Origin: Pseudomonadota bacterium
GTDB taxonomy: Bacteria; Pseudomonadota; Alphaproteobacteria; Rhizobiales; Methylopilaceae
Reading direction: 5' to 3'
Assembly: GCA_023388965.1 (NCBI GenBank)
Contig: JAEWFF010000071.1
Coordinates: forward strand, 1 to 64,000
Length of the DNA: 64,000 nucleotides
Part shown: piece after piece, positions 49,722 to 58,065 of the stretch
How the letters are laid out: each line of letters starts with the position of its first letter
Numbering within the stretch: position 1 is the stretch's first letter
Position numbers and translations under genes: made by a program
Notes under the pieces: model-generated
What the model saw: the letters and a program-made list of their open reading frames with translations, nothing else
The model's database searches: none
What the model was told of the DNA's origin: nothing

Positions 49722-50783
49722 ATGTCCAACAAATCCGAAGGTCTGACCTACCGAGATGCCGGAGTCGATATCGACGCGGGCAATGCCCTGGTGGAGGCGA
49801 TCAAGCCGTTCGTGCGCGCCACCCGCCGGGCCGGCGCCGACGCCGAGATCGGCGGATTTGGCGGCGTGTTCGATCTGAAGGCCTGCGGCTTCAAGGATCC
49901 GGTTCTGGTCGCCGCGACCGACGGCGTCGGCACCAAGCTGAAGATCGCCATCGAGACCGGCATCCACGACACGATCGGAATCGACCTTGTCGCCATGAGC
50001 GTCAACGATCTGGTCGTTCAGGGTGCCGAGCCTCTTTTCTTCCTCGATTATTTCGCGTGCGGAAAACTCGCGCCGCAAACGGGCGTCGATGTCGTGAAGG
50101 GCATTGCGGCGGGCTGTGTCGAAGCCGGTTGCGCGCTGATCGGCGGCGAGACGGCGGAAATGCCGGGTATGTACGCGGACGGCGATTACGATCTCGGCGG
50201 TTTCGCCGTCGGCGCGGCCGAGCGTGGCCGGCTTCTGCCGCGCGGCATCGCGGCGGGCGATGTGCTGCTCGGCCTCGCCTCGTCCGGCGTTCACTCCAAC
50301 GGCTATTCGCTGGTGCGCAAGATCCGTGAGAAATCCGGTCTGGCCTGGGACGCGCCCGCGCCGTTCGCGCCTGCCGTCAGTCTCGGTCAGGCTCTGCTTG
50401 CGCCGACGCGCATCTATGTGAAGTCCGTACTCGCGGCGCTGAAGAAAACGGATGGACTGAAAGGACTGGCGCACATTACGGGCGGCGGTTTCATCGACAA
50501 TATTCCGCGCGTCCTGCCGGGCGATCTTGGTGTCGAACTCGATCTGTCGGCTATCAACACTCCCGGCGTGTTCCGCTGGCTGGCGGCCACGGGTGGCGTC
50601 GCGGAACAGGAAATGCTCCGCACCTTCAATTGCGGGATCGGCATGGTGGCTGTCGTCGCGCCCGATGAGGCGGACAATATCGCTGCAATGCTCACCGAAA
50701 CCGGCGAAACGCTGGTCCGCCTCGGCACGATCACCTCTCGTCCGGGCGTAGCGACCACCGGCGCGCTCGATCTCGGTTTCTGA
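49722..50783 (+). CDS. purM: Phosphoribosylformylglycinamidine cyclo-ligase
   Basis: The 353-residue AIR synthetase: LTYRDAGVDIDAGNALVEAIKPFV, LVAATDGVGTKLKIAIETG, MSVNDLVVQGAEPLFFLDYFACGKL, LIGGETAEMPGMY and LAHITGGGFIDNIPRVLP. It closes the imidazole ring with ATP in purine synthesis. The start at 49722 is 114 codons shorter or more than the raw frame, chosen on the family N-terminus. It overlaps purN by one base. Confidence 0.97.
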   Translation: MSNKSEGLTYRDAGVDIDAGNALVEAIKPFVRATRRAGADAEIGGFGGVFDLKACGFKDPVLVAATDGVGTKLKIAIETGIHDTIGIDLVAMSVNDLVVQGAEPLFFLDYFACGKLAPQTGVDVVKGIAAGCVEAGCALIGGETAEMPGMYADGDYDLGGFAVGAAERGRLLPRGIAAGDVLLGLASSGVHSNGYSLVRKIREKSGLAWDAPAPFAPAVSLGQALLAPTRIYVKSVLAALKKTDGLKGLAHITGGGFIDNIPRVLPGDLGVELDLSAINTPGVFRWLAATGGVAEQEMLRTFNCGIGMVAVVAPDEADNIAAMLTETGETLVRLGTITSRPGVATTGALDLGF

Positions 50784-51388
50784 TGGCCAAAGTCCGTACC
50801 GCGATCCTGATTTCCGGCGGCGGCTCGAACATGGCCGCCCTGATCGCGGCGGCGCAGGCTGCGGACTATCCGGCGGAAATCGTGCTGGTCGTCTCCAGCA
50901 ATCCCGATGCAGGCGGCATCGCAAAGGCACAAGCGGCGGGCGTTCCGGTCGCCATATTCGACCATCGCCAGCACGACCGCGAGGGACTTGAACGTCTGGT
51001 TCAGGCCGAACTGAAAAAGTCGAGCGTCGAACTCGTCTGCCTCGCCGGCTGGATGCGGCTGCTCTCGCCCTATCTGATCGGCCGCTGGCACAACCGGATG
51101 CTCAACATCCATCCGTCACTGCTGCCGGAATTCAAAGGCCTGCACACACACCAGCGCGCGCTCGATGCCGGCGTGGCGGAACACGGCTGCACCGTGCATT
51201 TCGTCCGCCAGGAAATGGATGTCGGCCCCATCGTGGGACAGGCGCGCGTGCCGGTCCTGCCGGGCGACGACGCCGATGTGCTGGCCGCGCGGGTGCTCGC
51301 CGAAGAGCACAGACTCTATCCCCACGCCCTCGGCCTCGTTGCGTCCGGTGCGGTGCGCGTCGAGGGCAATGAGGTTGTGCGGGGATAG
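50783..51388 (+). CDS. purN: Phosphoribosylglycinamide formyltransferase
   Basis: The 201-residue GAR transformylase uses 10-formyl-THF. Motifs: AILISGGGSNMAALIAAAQ, LAGWMRLLSPYLI, the catalytic NIHPSLLPEFKGLHTHQRALDAG, GCTVHFVRQEMDVGPIVGQARVPV. Start TGATG overlap with purM. Two hairpins follow downstream. Confidence 0.97.
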   Translation: MAKVRTAILISGGGSNMAALIAAAQAADYPAEIVLVVSSNPDAGGIAKAQAAGVPVAIFDHRQHDREGLERLVQAELKKSSVELVCLAGWMRLLSPYLIGRWHNRMLNIHPSLLPEFKGLHTHQRALDAGVAEHGCTVHFVRQEMDVGPIVGQARVPVLPGDDADVLAARVLAEEHRLYPHALGLVASGAVRVEGNEVVRG

Positions 51389-51389
51389 T

Positions 51390-51567
51390 GTGTCCCGGAG
51401 CGTCGAGCCGGGAACTTCTACGCCGTGACGTCACGGCTTTAATCTCTAACGCTGCGGAGTATGGGTCCCGGACAAACACACCGAACTCGGCTGTTGCGGA
51501 GTTCGGTATTTTCAATGCTCAACCCGGCACCAGCCGGGTTGAGATGGCGTTTTCCGGGACATGCGCG
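51390..51567. repeat. Dispersed repeat, copy 1, carrying an extra double-hairpin segment
   Basis: This region matches the reverse complement of 57352-57476. Shared pieces include GCGTCGA, ACGCCGTGA, TTTAATCTCTAA (TTTTATCTCTGAA in the other), GGAGTATGGGTCCCGGACAAAC at 51447-51477 in parts, and GTTTTCCGGGACA at 51549-51561. Between GGACAAAC and GTTTTCC this copy carries about 70 extra bases with two hairpins (51481-51506 and 51518-51543) that copy 2 lacks. The element is non-coding and lies just after purN. Confidence 0.7.
51481..51512 (+). terminator. Hairpin after purN
   Basis: CCGAACTC (51481-51488) pairs with GAGTTCGG (51499-51506), followed by TATTTT. It can serve as the purN terminator. 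A second, longer stem CTCAACCCGG/CCGGGTTGAG follows at 51518-51543. Confidence 0.6.
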
Positions 51568-51580
51568 CTTCCTGAAACGA

Positions 51581-51612
51581 CAAAGCGGGCGACCCGAGAG
51601 CCGCCCGCTTTG
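51581..51612. terminator. Intrinsic terminator after terC
   Basis: CAAAGCGGGCG (51581-51591) pairs with CGCCCGCTTTG (51602-51612), an 11-bp stem with AAA/TTT feet. A further hairpin, CCCGGCGC/GCGCCGGG around CGAA, lies nearer the terC stop at about 51625-51644. Together they end the leftward terC transcript. Confidence 0.65.
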
Positions 51613-51654
51613 CAGATATTGACCCCGGCGCCGAAGCGCCGGGAAGAACGCGCC

Positions 51655-52377
51655 TTAGTGGGCGCTTTCCTCGACGGCCTTGCCCTTCTTCAGCCGGATC
51701 AGCAGCCATGCGATGGCGCAGACCGCGACGGCGAAGCCGATGCCGAGCGGCACCATCCACGCATCGGCGGCTTCCTGGCCGATCCAGTTGATGACGGCCA
51801 CGTCCTTGACGAGCATTTCGCCCGCGACGAAGCCGAGGATCGCCGCGCCGATCCAGACGATGATCGGGAACTTGTCGATCAGCTTCAGCAGGATCGCCGA
51901 GCCGGCGATGATCATCGGAATCGAAACCAGAAGACCGATGATGATGAGCGGCCAGTTGCCGTCCGCCGCCGCCGCGATGGCGATGACGTTGTCGAGCGAC
52001 ATCACGACGTCCGCGAGCGCGATGGTGACGACCGCCTTGATGAGCGTGTCGCTGGCTTTCACCTTGCTCTCGTCGCCATGATCCTTCGGCATCACGAGTT
52101 CGATCGCGATGTAGAGGAGCAGCAGAGCGCCGATCAAAGTCAGGAACGGCACGCCGAGCAGATAGGCGATGACGATGGTGAAGATGATACGCAGAACGAT
52201 CGCGGCGCCGGCGCCGAGGAACATGCCGATCTTGCGCTGGTTTTCCGGCAGACCGCGGCAGGCGAGCGCGATGACGACGGCGTTGTCGCCCGACAGCAGC
52301 GCGTTGATCCAGATGATCTTGCCGAGCGCCAGCCAGAAGGCAGCCGTCGTCGGCTCAAAAGCCCAGTTGAATTCCAT
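51655..52377 (-). CDS. TerC-family integral membrane protein
   Basis: The 240-residue protein has about seven membrane segments with the TerC acidic motifs: WINALLSGDNAVVIALA and VVMSLDNVIAIAAAADG, whose Asp residues are thought to bind metal, plus MPKDHGDESKVKASDTLIKA between. It is of the YjbE subfamily. TerC proteins serve metal homeostasis (manganese efflux in several bacteria) and secretion; the tellurite link is historical. The short C-terminal tail is Lys-rich. Confidence 0.9.
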   Translation of the reverse strand: MEFNWAFEPTTAAFWLALGKIIWINALLSGDNAVVIALACRGLPENQRKIGMFLGAGAAIVLRIIFTIVIAYLLGVPFLTLIGALLLLYIAIELVMPKDHGDESKVKASDTLIKAVVTIALADVVMSLDNVIAIAAAADGNWPLIIIGLLVSIPMIIAGSAILLKLIDKFPIIVWIGAAILGFVAGEMLVKDVAVINWIGQEAADAWMVPLGIGFAVAVCAIAWLLIRLKKGKAVEESAH

Positions 52378-52468
52378 TTAAACCCAAGCCTCCCAATCTC
52401 TTTGCCCACCCCCGCGGGCAAGCGTCCCATAAAGATGCAGTCTGCCGTGCGTTAGAGCGCCGAAGCGC

Positions 52469-52891
52469 TCATCCCACGATCTCGTTGTCCTTGAAGAAGA
52501 AGCCGATTTCGGTTTTGGCAGTATCCGGCCCATCCGAACCGTGCACCGAATTGGCTTCGATGGATTCCGCAAAATCCTTGCGGATGGTGCCCGGCTCAGC
52601 ATTGGCCGGATTGGTCGCGCCCATCACATCGCGATATTTCGCGATGGCGTCCTCCCCTTCCAGAACCTGAACGACAACCGGCCCGGAGATCATGAACTCG
52701 ACGAGCTCGCCGAAGAACGGCCGTTCGCGATGAACGCCGTAGAATTCCTCGGCCTGCGCGCGGCTCATATGAATGCGCCGGGAAGCGATGACCCGAAGGC
52801 CCGCACTCTCGATGCGATCAATGATCTTTCCAGTAATGTTGCGGCGCGTTGCGTCGGGCTTGATGATCGAGAACGTTCTTTCGATGGCCAT
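52469..52891 (-). CDS. ndk: Nucleoside-diphosphate kinase
   Basis: The 140-residue kinase: MAIERTFSIIKPDATRRN, MGATNPANAEPGTIRKDFAE and the phospho-His motif IEANSVHGSD. It balances NTP pools. Normal length; it stands alone between terC and the divergent ABC-F gene. Confidence 0.97.
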   Translation of the reverse strand: MAIERTFSIIKPDATRRNITGKIIDRIESAGLRVIASRRIHMSRAQAEEFYGVHRERPFFGELVEFMISGPVVVQVLEGEDAIAKYRDVMGATNPANAEPGTIRKDFAESIEANSVHGSDGPDTAKTEIGFFFKDNEIVG

Positions 52892-53187
52892 TTATAGGTC
52901 CCAATAGTGATACTTACGCGGTCGGGCGGCTTATACACGGCATGTTTCCTGCCGCAACAGAAACCGGACAAATGCGAGTCATTCGCATATCTAGGCCGAA
53001 GATGTCCCGGTCTAACCCGTTCAGAACGCTGTCCGGATACAACTTCCGGGCGAATGCGCGGCGGTACGACGCAGCAGACTGCGACGCGTAAAAGGGCCGC
53101 CGCAAACGGCAGGCATGCGGTCCTGCCCGGGACGAACCGATGCAGGGCTTGCGCATCCGCGCGCACGCCCCCACAACACCGGCCATC

Positions 53188-55041
53188 ATGCTTCAAGTCA
53201 CGGATCTTACGCTCCGCATCGCGGGCCGCACGCTGATCGATTCCGCCTCGGTGATGATTCCCGAAGGCGCGCGAGTGGGCATTGTCGGCCGCAATGGCTG
53301 CGGCAAGACCACGATGTTCAAGGCCATTGCCGGCGATATCGGCACAGACGGCGGCGCGCTGACCCTGCCGAAAAACGCACGCTTCGGCCGCGTGGCGCAG
53401 GAAGCGCCGTCTGGCCCGGATTCGCTCTTGGAGCGCGTGCTGGCGGCGGACATCGAACGCACCTCTTTGCTCGCTGAGGCCGAGACTGCGACCGATCCCG
53501 GCCGCATCGCCGAGATACATACACGCCTTGCCGACATCGACGCCCATGCCGCGCCGGCGCGCGCCGCGCGCATTCTTTCGGGCCTCGGTTTCGACGCCGA
53601 AGCGCAGCAGCGCCCCTGCTCCAGCTTTTCCGGCGGCTGGCGCATGCGTGTCGCGCTGGCGGCCGTGCTGTTCTCCGAGCCCGATCTGCTGCTGCTCGAC
53701 GAGCCGACCAACCATCTCGACCTCGAAGGCACGCTCTGGCTTCAGGACTATCTGGCACGCTATCCGCGCACCGTCCTCGTCATCTCGCACGACCGCGATC
53801 TGCTCGATGCTTCCGTCGATCACATCCTGCATTTCGATGCCGGAAAGCTGGTTCTCTATCGCGGCAACTTCACCAGCTTCGACCGCCAGCGGCGCGAAAA
53901 GCTGACGCTCGACATCAAGGCGAAGAAGAAGCAGGACGAGGAAAAGGAGCGCCTCGCCGCCTTCATCAACCGCTTCAAGGCCAAGGCCTCCAAGGCCAAG
54001 CAGGCGCAATCGCGCGTCAAGCGGCTGGAAAAGATGGAAACGATTTCGGTCTCGATCGAGAGCGATGTCGTGCCGTTCTACATTCCGCTCGTCGACAAGC
54101 CGCTCGCGCCGCCGATCATCTCGATCGACCGCGCCTCGGTCGGCTACGATGGCAAGCCCGTACTAACGAAGCTCGATTTGTCGCTCGCGCCCGATGCCCG
54201 CATCGGCCTGCTCGGCGCCAACGGCAACGGCAAATCGACCCTTTCGAAACTTCTGGCCGGGCAGCTCCAGCTCATCTCCGGCGAGATGCACAAATCCTCC
54301 AAACTGACGGTGGGCTATTTCGCGCAGCACACGGTGGACGGACTCGACCTCGACGGCACGCCCTATTCGCACATCCGCAAGCGCATGCCGGCCGCGACCG
54401 AACCGCAGGTCCGCAGCCGCGTCGCGCGCTTCGGCTTTTCAGGCCAGCGTGCGGACACGGTGGTGAAGAACCTCTCGGGCGGCGAGAAAGCACGGCTCGC
54501 AATGGGGCTTGCCGTGTTCGAGGCCCCTCACCTGCTCATCCTCGACGAGCCGACCAACCATCTCGACATCGACAGCCGCTCCGCGCTGGTCGATGCGCTG
54601 GCGGGCTATGAAGGCGCGGTCATTCTCGTCAGCCATGACCGCCATCTGCTCGATGCCTGCGCCGACGATCTGTGGCTCGTCGCGAAGGGCACCGTCGCCC
54701 GCTATGATGGCTCGCTCGACGATTACCAGAAACTCGTCCTGTCCATGGCCCGCGGCGACAGCACTCCGAAACCCGCGCCGTCTCGCGACAAGGCAAAGCG
54801 CGCCTCGCCCTCGACCCTACGCAATAGGCTGAAGGAGATCGAAGGCCTGATGGCGAAACTGGAACCGGAACTCGCGCGCCTCGACACGCAACTGGCGGAT
54901 GGAGACCTGTATGCACGCGACGGCGCCAGGGCCGCAGCTCTGGCCAAGTCCCGCGCCGAACTCGGCCAGGCCTATGCCGAGGCCGAGGAATTGTGGCTCG
55001 AAACCAGCGAGCGTCTCGCAGAGGTGGAAGCGGTGGCTTAA
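53188..55041 (+). CDS. ABC-F family ATPase (YheS-like)
   Basis: A 617-residue protein with two ABC domains and no membrane segment. Domain 1: GRNGCGKTT, SFSGGWRMRVALA, LLLLDEPTNHLDLEG; domain 2: GANGNGKST, LSGGEKARLAMG, LLILDEPTNHLDID. Between them is a charged linker (KKKQDEEKERLAAFINRFKAKASKAKQAQSRVKRLE), the P-site tRNA interaction arm of the family. A C-terminal coiled coil ends the protein. ABC-F proteins act on the ribosome; the exact role is unknown. The start at 53188 (MLQVTDLTLR) is chosen over 53140. Confidence 0.9.
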   Translation: MLQVTDLTLRIAGRTLIDSASVMIPEGARVGIVGRNGCGKTTMFKAIAGDIGTDGGALTLPKNARFGRVAQEAPSGPDSLLERVLAADIERTSLLAEAETATDPGRIAEIHTRLADIDAHAAPARAARILSGLGFDAEAQQRPCSSFSGGWRMRVALAAVLFSEPDLLLLDEPTNHLDLEGTLWLQDYLARYPRTVLVISHDRDLLDASVDHILHFDAGKLVLYRGNFTSFDRQRREKLTLDIKAKKKQDEEKERLAAFINRFKAKASKAKQAQSRVKRLEKMETISVSIESDVVPFYIPLVDKPLAPPIISIDRASVGYDGKPVLTKLDLSLAPDARIGLLGANGNGKSTLSKLLAGQLQLISGEMHKSSKLTVGYFAQHTVDGLDLDGTPYSHIRKRMPAATEPQVRSRVARFGFSGQRADTVVKNLSGGEKARLAMGLAVFEAPHLLILDEPTNHLDIDSRSALVDALAGYEGAVILVSHDRHLLDACADDLWLVAKGTVARYDGSLDDYQKLVLSMARGDSTPKPAPSRDKAKRASPSTLRNRLKEIEGLMAKLEPELARLDTQLADGDLYARDGARAAALAKSRAELGQAYAEAEELWLETSERLAEVEAVA

Positions 55042-55093
55042 TACGTTTTATTGTTGTGAATAAAAATAAAAAACCGATCCATACCGTTTTTTG

Positions 55094-55121
55094 TTGACGT
55101 AACGTTTCCGCCTTGTAGAAA
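55094..55121 (+). promoter_or_regulatory. Candidate promoter for the sulfurtransferase gene
   Basis: TTGACG at 55094-55099 and TAGAAA at 55116-55121 are 16 bases apart, close to a housekeeping promoter. An AT-rich tract lies just upstream (55042-55093), like an UP element. The ATG at 55166 is about 40 bases downstream, with GGAGG at 55156-55160. Confidence 0.5.
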
Positions 55122-55165
55122 GGTTGCCAGCAGCATTCGCGCTGTCTCTTTTCCCGGAGGACACG

Positions 55166-56089
55166 ATGACGTTGAAATCCATTCTCGGCGGGGCTGGCCT
55201 CGCCGTTTCCCTCAGCGCCGGAGCTTTGGCCGCCGATGGCCCGCTGGTATCGGCCGAATGGCTCCAGAAAAACCTCGACAACCCGAAGGTCCGCATTTTC
55301 GAAGTGAGCGTCGATCCGGGCGTTTACGAGCGCGGCCATATTCCGGGCGCCGTGAACATCCGCTGGCACTCCGATCTCGTCGATCCGGTCCGCCGCGACA
55401 TCGCTTCCGAGGAAAGCTTCGAGAAGCTGCTCGGCGCCGCCGGCGTGGACAAGGACACGACCATCGTTCTCTACGGCTCGCACAACAACTGGTTCGCGGC
55501 CTGGGGCGCGTGGGTATTCGACGTCTACGGCCAAGGCGACCGCGTGAAGCTGCTCGACGGCGGACGTAAATACTGGGAAGACCACAAGCTTCCGCTCGAC
55601 ACCAAGGTTCCGAGCTTCACCGCCACGACCGTGGACGTGCCGGCCGCGAACACCGAACTGCGCGCCCGCTTCCCGGATGTCGTGAAGGTCGCCGAAGGCG
55701 AGGACAAGGACACCAAGCTGGTCGATATCCGCAGCCCCGCCGAATACAACGGCGAGGTCATCGCGCCGGAAGGCGTCAAGGAACTGGCCATTCGCGCGGG
55801 CCATGTGCCGACCGCCGTCAACTTCCCGTGGGGCAAGGCCGCCAACGAGGACGGCACCTTCAAGTCGAAGGAAGAGCTGGCGAAGCTGTTTGCCGAAATC
55901 GGCATCGACGGAAAATCGCCGATCATCACCTATTGCCGCATCGGCGAGCGCTCCAGCCACACCTGGTTCGCCCTCGCGAAAATCCTCGGCTATGACGTGA
56001 AGAACTACGACGGTTCGTGGACCGAATACGGCAATGCCGTCGGCGTGCCGATCACCAACGTCGCCGGCACGGTCTGGGAAGGAAAGTAA
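55166..56089 (+). CDS. Periplasmic thiosulfate / 3-mercaptopyruvate sulfurtransferase
   Basis: A 307-residue protein with signal peptide MTLKSILGGAGLAVSLSAGALAA and two rhodanese domains. Domain 1 has DPGVYERGHIPGAVNIRWHSDL and LYGSHNNWFAAWGAWVFDVYG; domain 2 carries the catalytic Cys in TYCRIGERSSHTWF, the CR-x-GER loop of thiosulfate-type enzymes. A GGAGG ribosome site supports the start. It moves sulfane sulfur in the periplasm. The YeeE-type permease gene follows by 82 bases, so both likely serve thiosulfate use. Confidence 0.92.
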   Translation: MTLKSILGGAGLAVSLSAGALAADGPLVSAEWLQKNLDNPKVRIFEVSVDPGVYERGHIPGAVNIRWHSDLVDPVRRDIASEESFEKLLGAAGVDKDTTIVLYGSHNNWFAAWGAWVFDVYGQGDRVKLLDGGRKYWEDHKLPLDTKVPSFTATTVDVPAANTELRARFPDVVKVAEGEDKDTKLVDIRSPAEYNGEVIAPEGVKELAIRAGHVPTAVNFPWGKAANEDGTFKSKEELAKLFAEIGIDGKSPIITYCRIGERSSHTWFALAKILGYDVKNYDGSWTEYGNAVGVPITNVAGTVWEGK

Positions 56090-56171
56090 TTCCTTCGCAT
56101 TGCCTGTCTGCCATTCTGGGGCGCGCCATCGGGCGCGCCCTTTTTCCGTTCCGTACTGCTATAAGCCCGCC

Positions 56172-57344
56172 ATGAACCCGATCCGCATCGCCATCCCCCT
56201 TGCCGTCGCCATCGGCCTTTTCAGCTTCGCCTGGTTCCTCGACGCGCAGGCCGGCGCCAGCCGCGACCTCGCCTTCGCGCTTCTGACCGGGGCCGCCTTC
56301 GGCGTCGTGCTGCAGCGCGCCCGCTTCTGCTTTCTCTGCAATTTCCGCGATCTCGTTCAGGAGCGCGATCCGCGCGGCGCTTTGTCCATACTCGCCGCTC
56401 TGGCGGCCGGCATCGTCGGCTACACCATAATCTTCGGCATGTGGCTGCCGGACCCTTCCGGCCAGCACCTTCCGCCGACTGCGTTCATCGGGCCGGTCAG
56501 CCTTGCGCTCGTTCTCGGCGCGGCGGCGTTCGGGCTCGGCATGGTCATCGCCGGTTCGTGCATTTCGGCGCATATCTACCGGCTCGGCGAGGGCCATCCG
56601 ACCTCGCCGTTTGCGCTGCTCGGCGCGTTTTTCGGCTTCATCCTCGGCTTTCTGACCTGGAACAGCCTGTTCCTGTCCGGTATCGCGAAAGGCGTCCCGC
56701 TCTGGCTGCCGCATCATCTGGGCTATGCCGGAGCCGCGATCGCGGCTCTTCTCGCGCTCGCCGCGCTCGCTCTTCTCGTCCTCTGGTACGGACGCAACGC
56801 TCCGGCCCCGCAGGCCCGCCCGCTCAGCATCCGCACGGCCCTGTTCGCCGTGTTCGTGAACCGCTGGCCGGCCGCCATGGGCGGCCTGCTCGTGGCCGCC
56901 ATCGGTTCATTCGCCTATCTGCGTTTCGCGCCGCTCGGCGTGACGAACCAGATTTCGTCCTGGGCACGAGGCTCGGCGGACGGGCTCGGCCTTCTGCCCG
57001 ACACGCTCTACAGCCTCGACACGTTCCGCGGCTGCGTTGCGGCGCTGACCGACGCCCTGCTGACGCCGAACGGCTATCTCGTCATCGGCATCGTGCTCGG
57101 CAGTTTCGCCGCCGCCGTTGCCGCCGGCTGTTTTCGCCCGGCCTGGCCGCGCCCGAAACAGGTGATCGAAGGCCTTGCCGGAGGGCTGCTGATGGGCTGG
57201 GGCGCGATGACGGCGCTCGGCTGCACGATCGGCGTCCTGCTCTCGGGCATTCATGCCGGAGCCGTCGCGGGTTGGGTGTTCCTGTTCGTGTGCGCGGTTT
57301 CGGTGTGGGCAGGATTGTATGTGCGGCGGAGGATCGGGGTCTGA
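56172..57344 (+). CDS. YeeE/YedE-type (TsuA-like) thiosulfate permease
   Basis: A 390-residue membrane protein with about nine to ten helices. It has family cysteines in RARFCFLCNFRDL, IAGSCISAHIYR, TFRGCVAALTD and ALGCTIGVLLSGIHAG, the residues that pass thiosulfate through the pore by S-S interactions in the studied homolog. It should import thiosulfate. It follows the periplasmic sulfurtransferase gene, a pairing that supports this role. Confidence 0.85.
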   Translation: MNPIRIAIPLAVAIGLFSFAWFLDAQAGASRDLAFALLTGAAFGVVLQRARFCFLCNFRDLVQERDPRGALSILAALAAGIVGYTIIFGMWLPDPSGQHLPPTAFIGPVSLALVLGAAAFGLGMVIAGSCISAHIYRLGEGHPTSPFALLGAFFGFILGFLTWNSLFLSGIAKGVPLWLPHHLGYAGAAIAALLALAALALLVLWYGRNAPAPQARPLSIRTALFAVFVNRWPAAMGGLLVAAIGSFAYLRFAPLGVTNQISSWARGSADGLGLLPDTLYSLDTFRGCVAALTDALLTPNGYLVIGIVLGSFAAAVAAGCFRPAWPRPKQVIEGLAGGLLMGWGAMTALGCTIGVLLSGIHAGAVAGWVFLFVCAVSVWAGLYVRRRIGV

Positions 57345-57351
57345 ATCTTTC

Positions 57352-57476
57352 GTGTGTCCCGGAAAACGCGCAGCGTTTGTCCGGGACCCATACTCCCCAG
57401 CTTCAGAGATAAAACCGCACTTTCACGGCGTATGGGTCTCGGGTTCGACGCTTCGCGTCGCCCCGGGACATGCGGG
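57352..57476. repeat. Dispersed repeat, copy 2 (inverted relative to copy 1)
   Basis: GTGTCCCGGAAAACGC leads to TTTGTCCGGGACCCATACTC, then AGATAAAACCGC, CGGCGTATGGGTC and CGACGCTTCGCGTCG, ending CCCCGGGACATGC. It is the reverse complement of the element at 51390-51567 but without the 70-base insertion. It also has small internal palindromes. Related repeats with the CCGGGACCCATAC core are common in Bradyrhizobium-like genomes. Confidence 0.7.
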
Positions 57477-57512
57477 CTAGCTATCCCCCTCTCCCGTTTA
57501 CGGGAGAGGTAA

Positions 57513-57962
57513 TTACGCCTTTTTCGCCCAGCGTCCGTTCTCGTCCTGCTGCCAGTACGTCACATCATGGCCGGCGGATTTCAGCGTCTTCCAGCGCTCG
57601 CGCTCGAAGGCCAGCGCCTCGTCATTATTGCCGTCGAACAGGACGAGCGCGCGGGCATAAGCCGACAGATCGCCGGACGGCGCATTGTCCACGAGCACGC
57701 GCACCTCGGCCCGGTTGGGGTTGATGTCCTCCGCCGTCAGCAGAACGGGCTGCGTTTCCGGCGCGCCGTCGGCCAATGTGCCGTGCGGCAGGAAACTGTC
57801 GTCCGCAAACGTCCACAACGCGTCGTCGAGCGCCTTCACGCGCTCCGGTGAATCCGCCTGCACCACCACCTTCCAGCCGCGCTCCAGACATTTCGTCAGG
57901 AGTACGGGCAGCACGCGCTCGAGCGGCTGGTTCTGGAGATGGTAGAAGAGGATTTCGGCCAA
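57513..57962 (-). CDS. holC: DNA polymerase III chi subunit
   Basis: A 149-residue protein: AEILFYHLQNQPLERVLPVLLTKCLERGWKVVVQ, then DDALWTFADDSFLPHG, LVDNAPSGDLSAYARALVLFDG and REREWK-like WKTLKSAGHDVTYWQQDENGRWAKKA. This is the HolC fold, which bridges the clamp loader and SSB. The TTG at 57962 with GGAGG five bases before is the best start; the upstream ATG at 57977 lies inside the palindromic repeat. holC follows pepA in the same direction, a conserved pair. Confidence 0.9.
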   Translation of the reverse strand: MAEILFYHLQNQPLERVLPVLLTKCLERGWKVVVQADSPERVKALDDALWTFADDSFLPHGTLADGAPETQPVLLTAEDINPNRAEVRVLVDNAPSGDLSAYARALVLFDGNNDEALAFERERWKTLKSAGHDVTYWQQDENGRWAKKA

Positions 57963-57971
57963 GATCGCCTC

Positions 57972-58062
57972 CGTCATCCCGGAAGCCGCGTTGCGGCTAT
58001 CCGGGATCTTTCGCGCATAATTCCGAAATCCCGGATCGCGCTTTCGCGCGTCCGGGATGACG
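57972..58062. repeat. Palindromic repeat between pepA and holC
   Basis: CGTCATCCCGGA at 57972-57983 is the reverse complement of TCCGGGATGACG at 58051-58062, and inner copies (ATCCGGGAT at 58009, ATCCCGGAT at 58028) repeat the motif. The whole 91-base element folds on itself. It fills nearly all of the gap between pepA and holC and brings a spurious in-frame ATG for holC. Confidence 0.75.
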
Positions 58063-58065
58063 TCA

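Noticed and set aside
52892..53187. Open frames in the gap between ndk and the ABC-F gene
   Set aside because: Arg/Ser/Cys-rich products on both strands, no ribosome sites; I see only a divergent promoter region here.
51389..58062. Repeats considered as a CRISPR array
   Set aside because: Only two or three diverged palindromic copies kilobases apart, no regular spacers and no cas genes.
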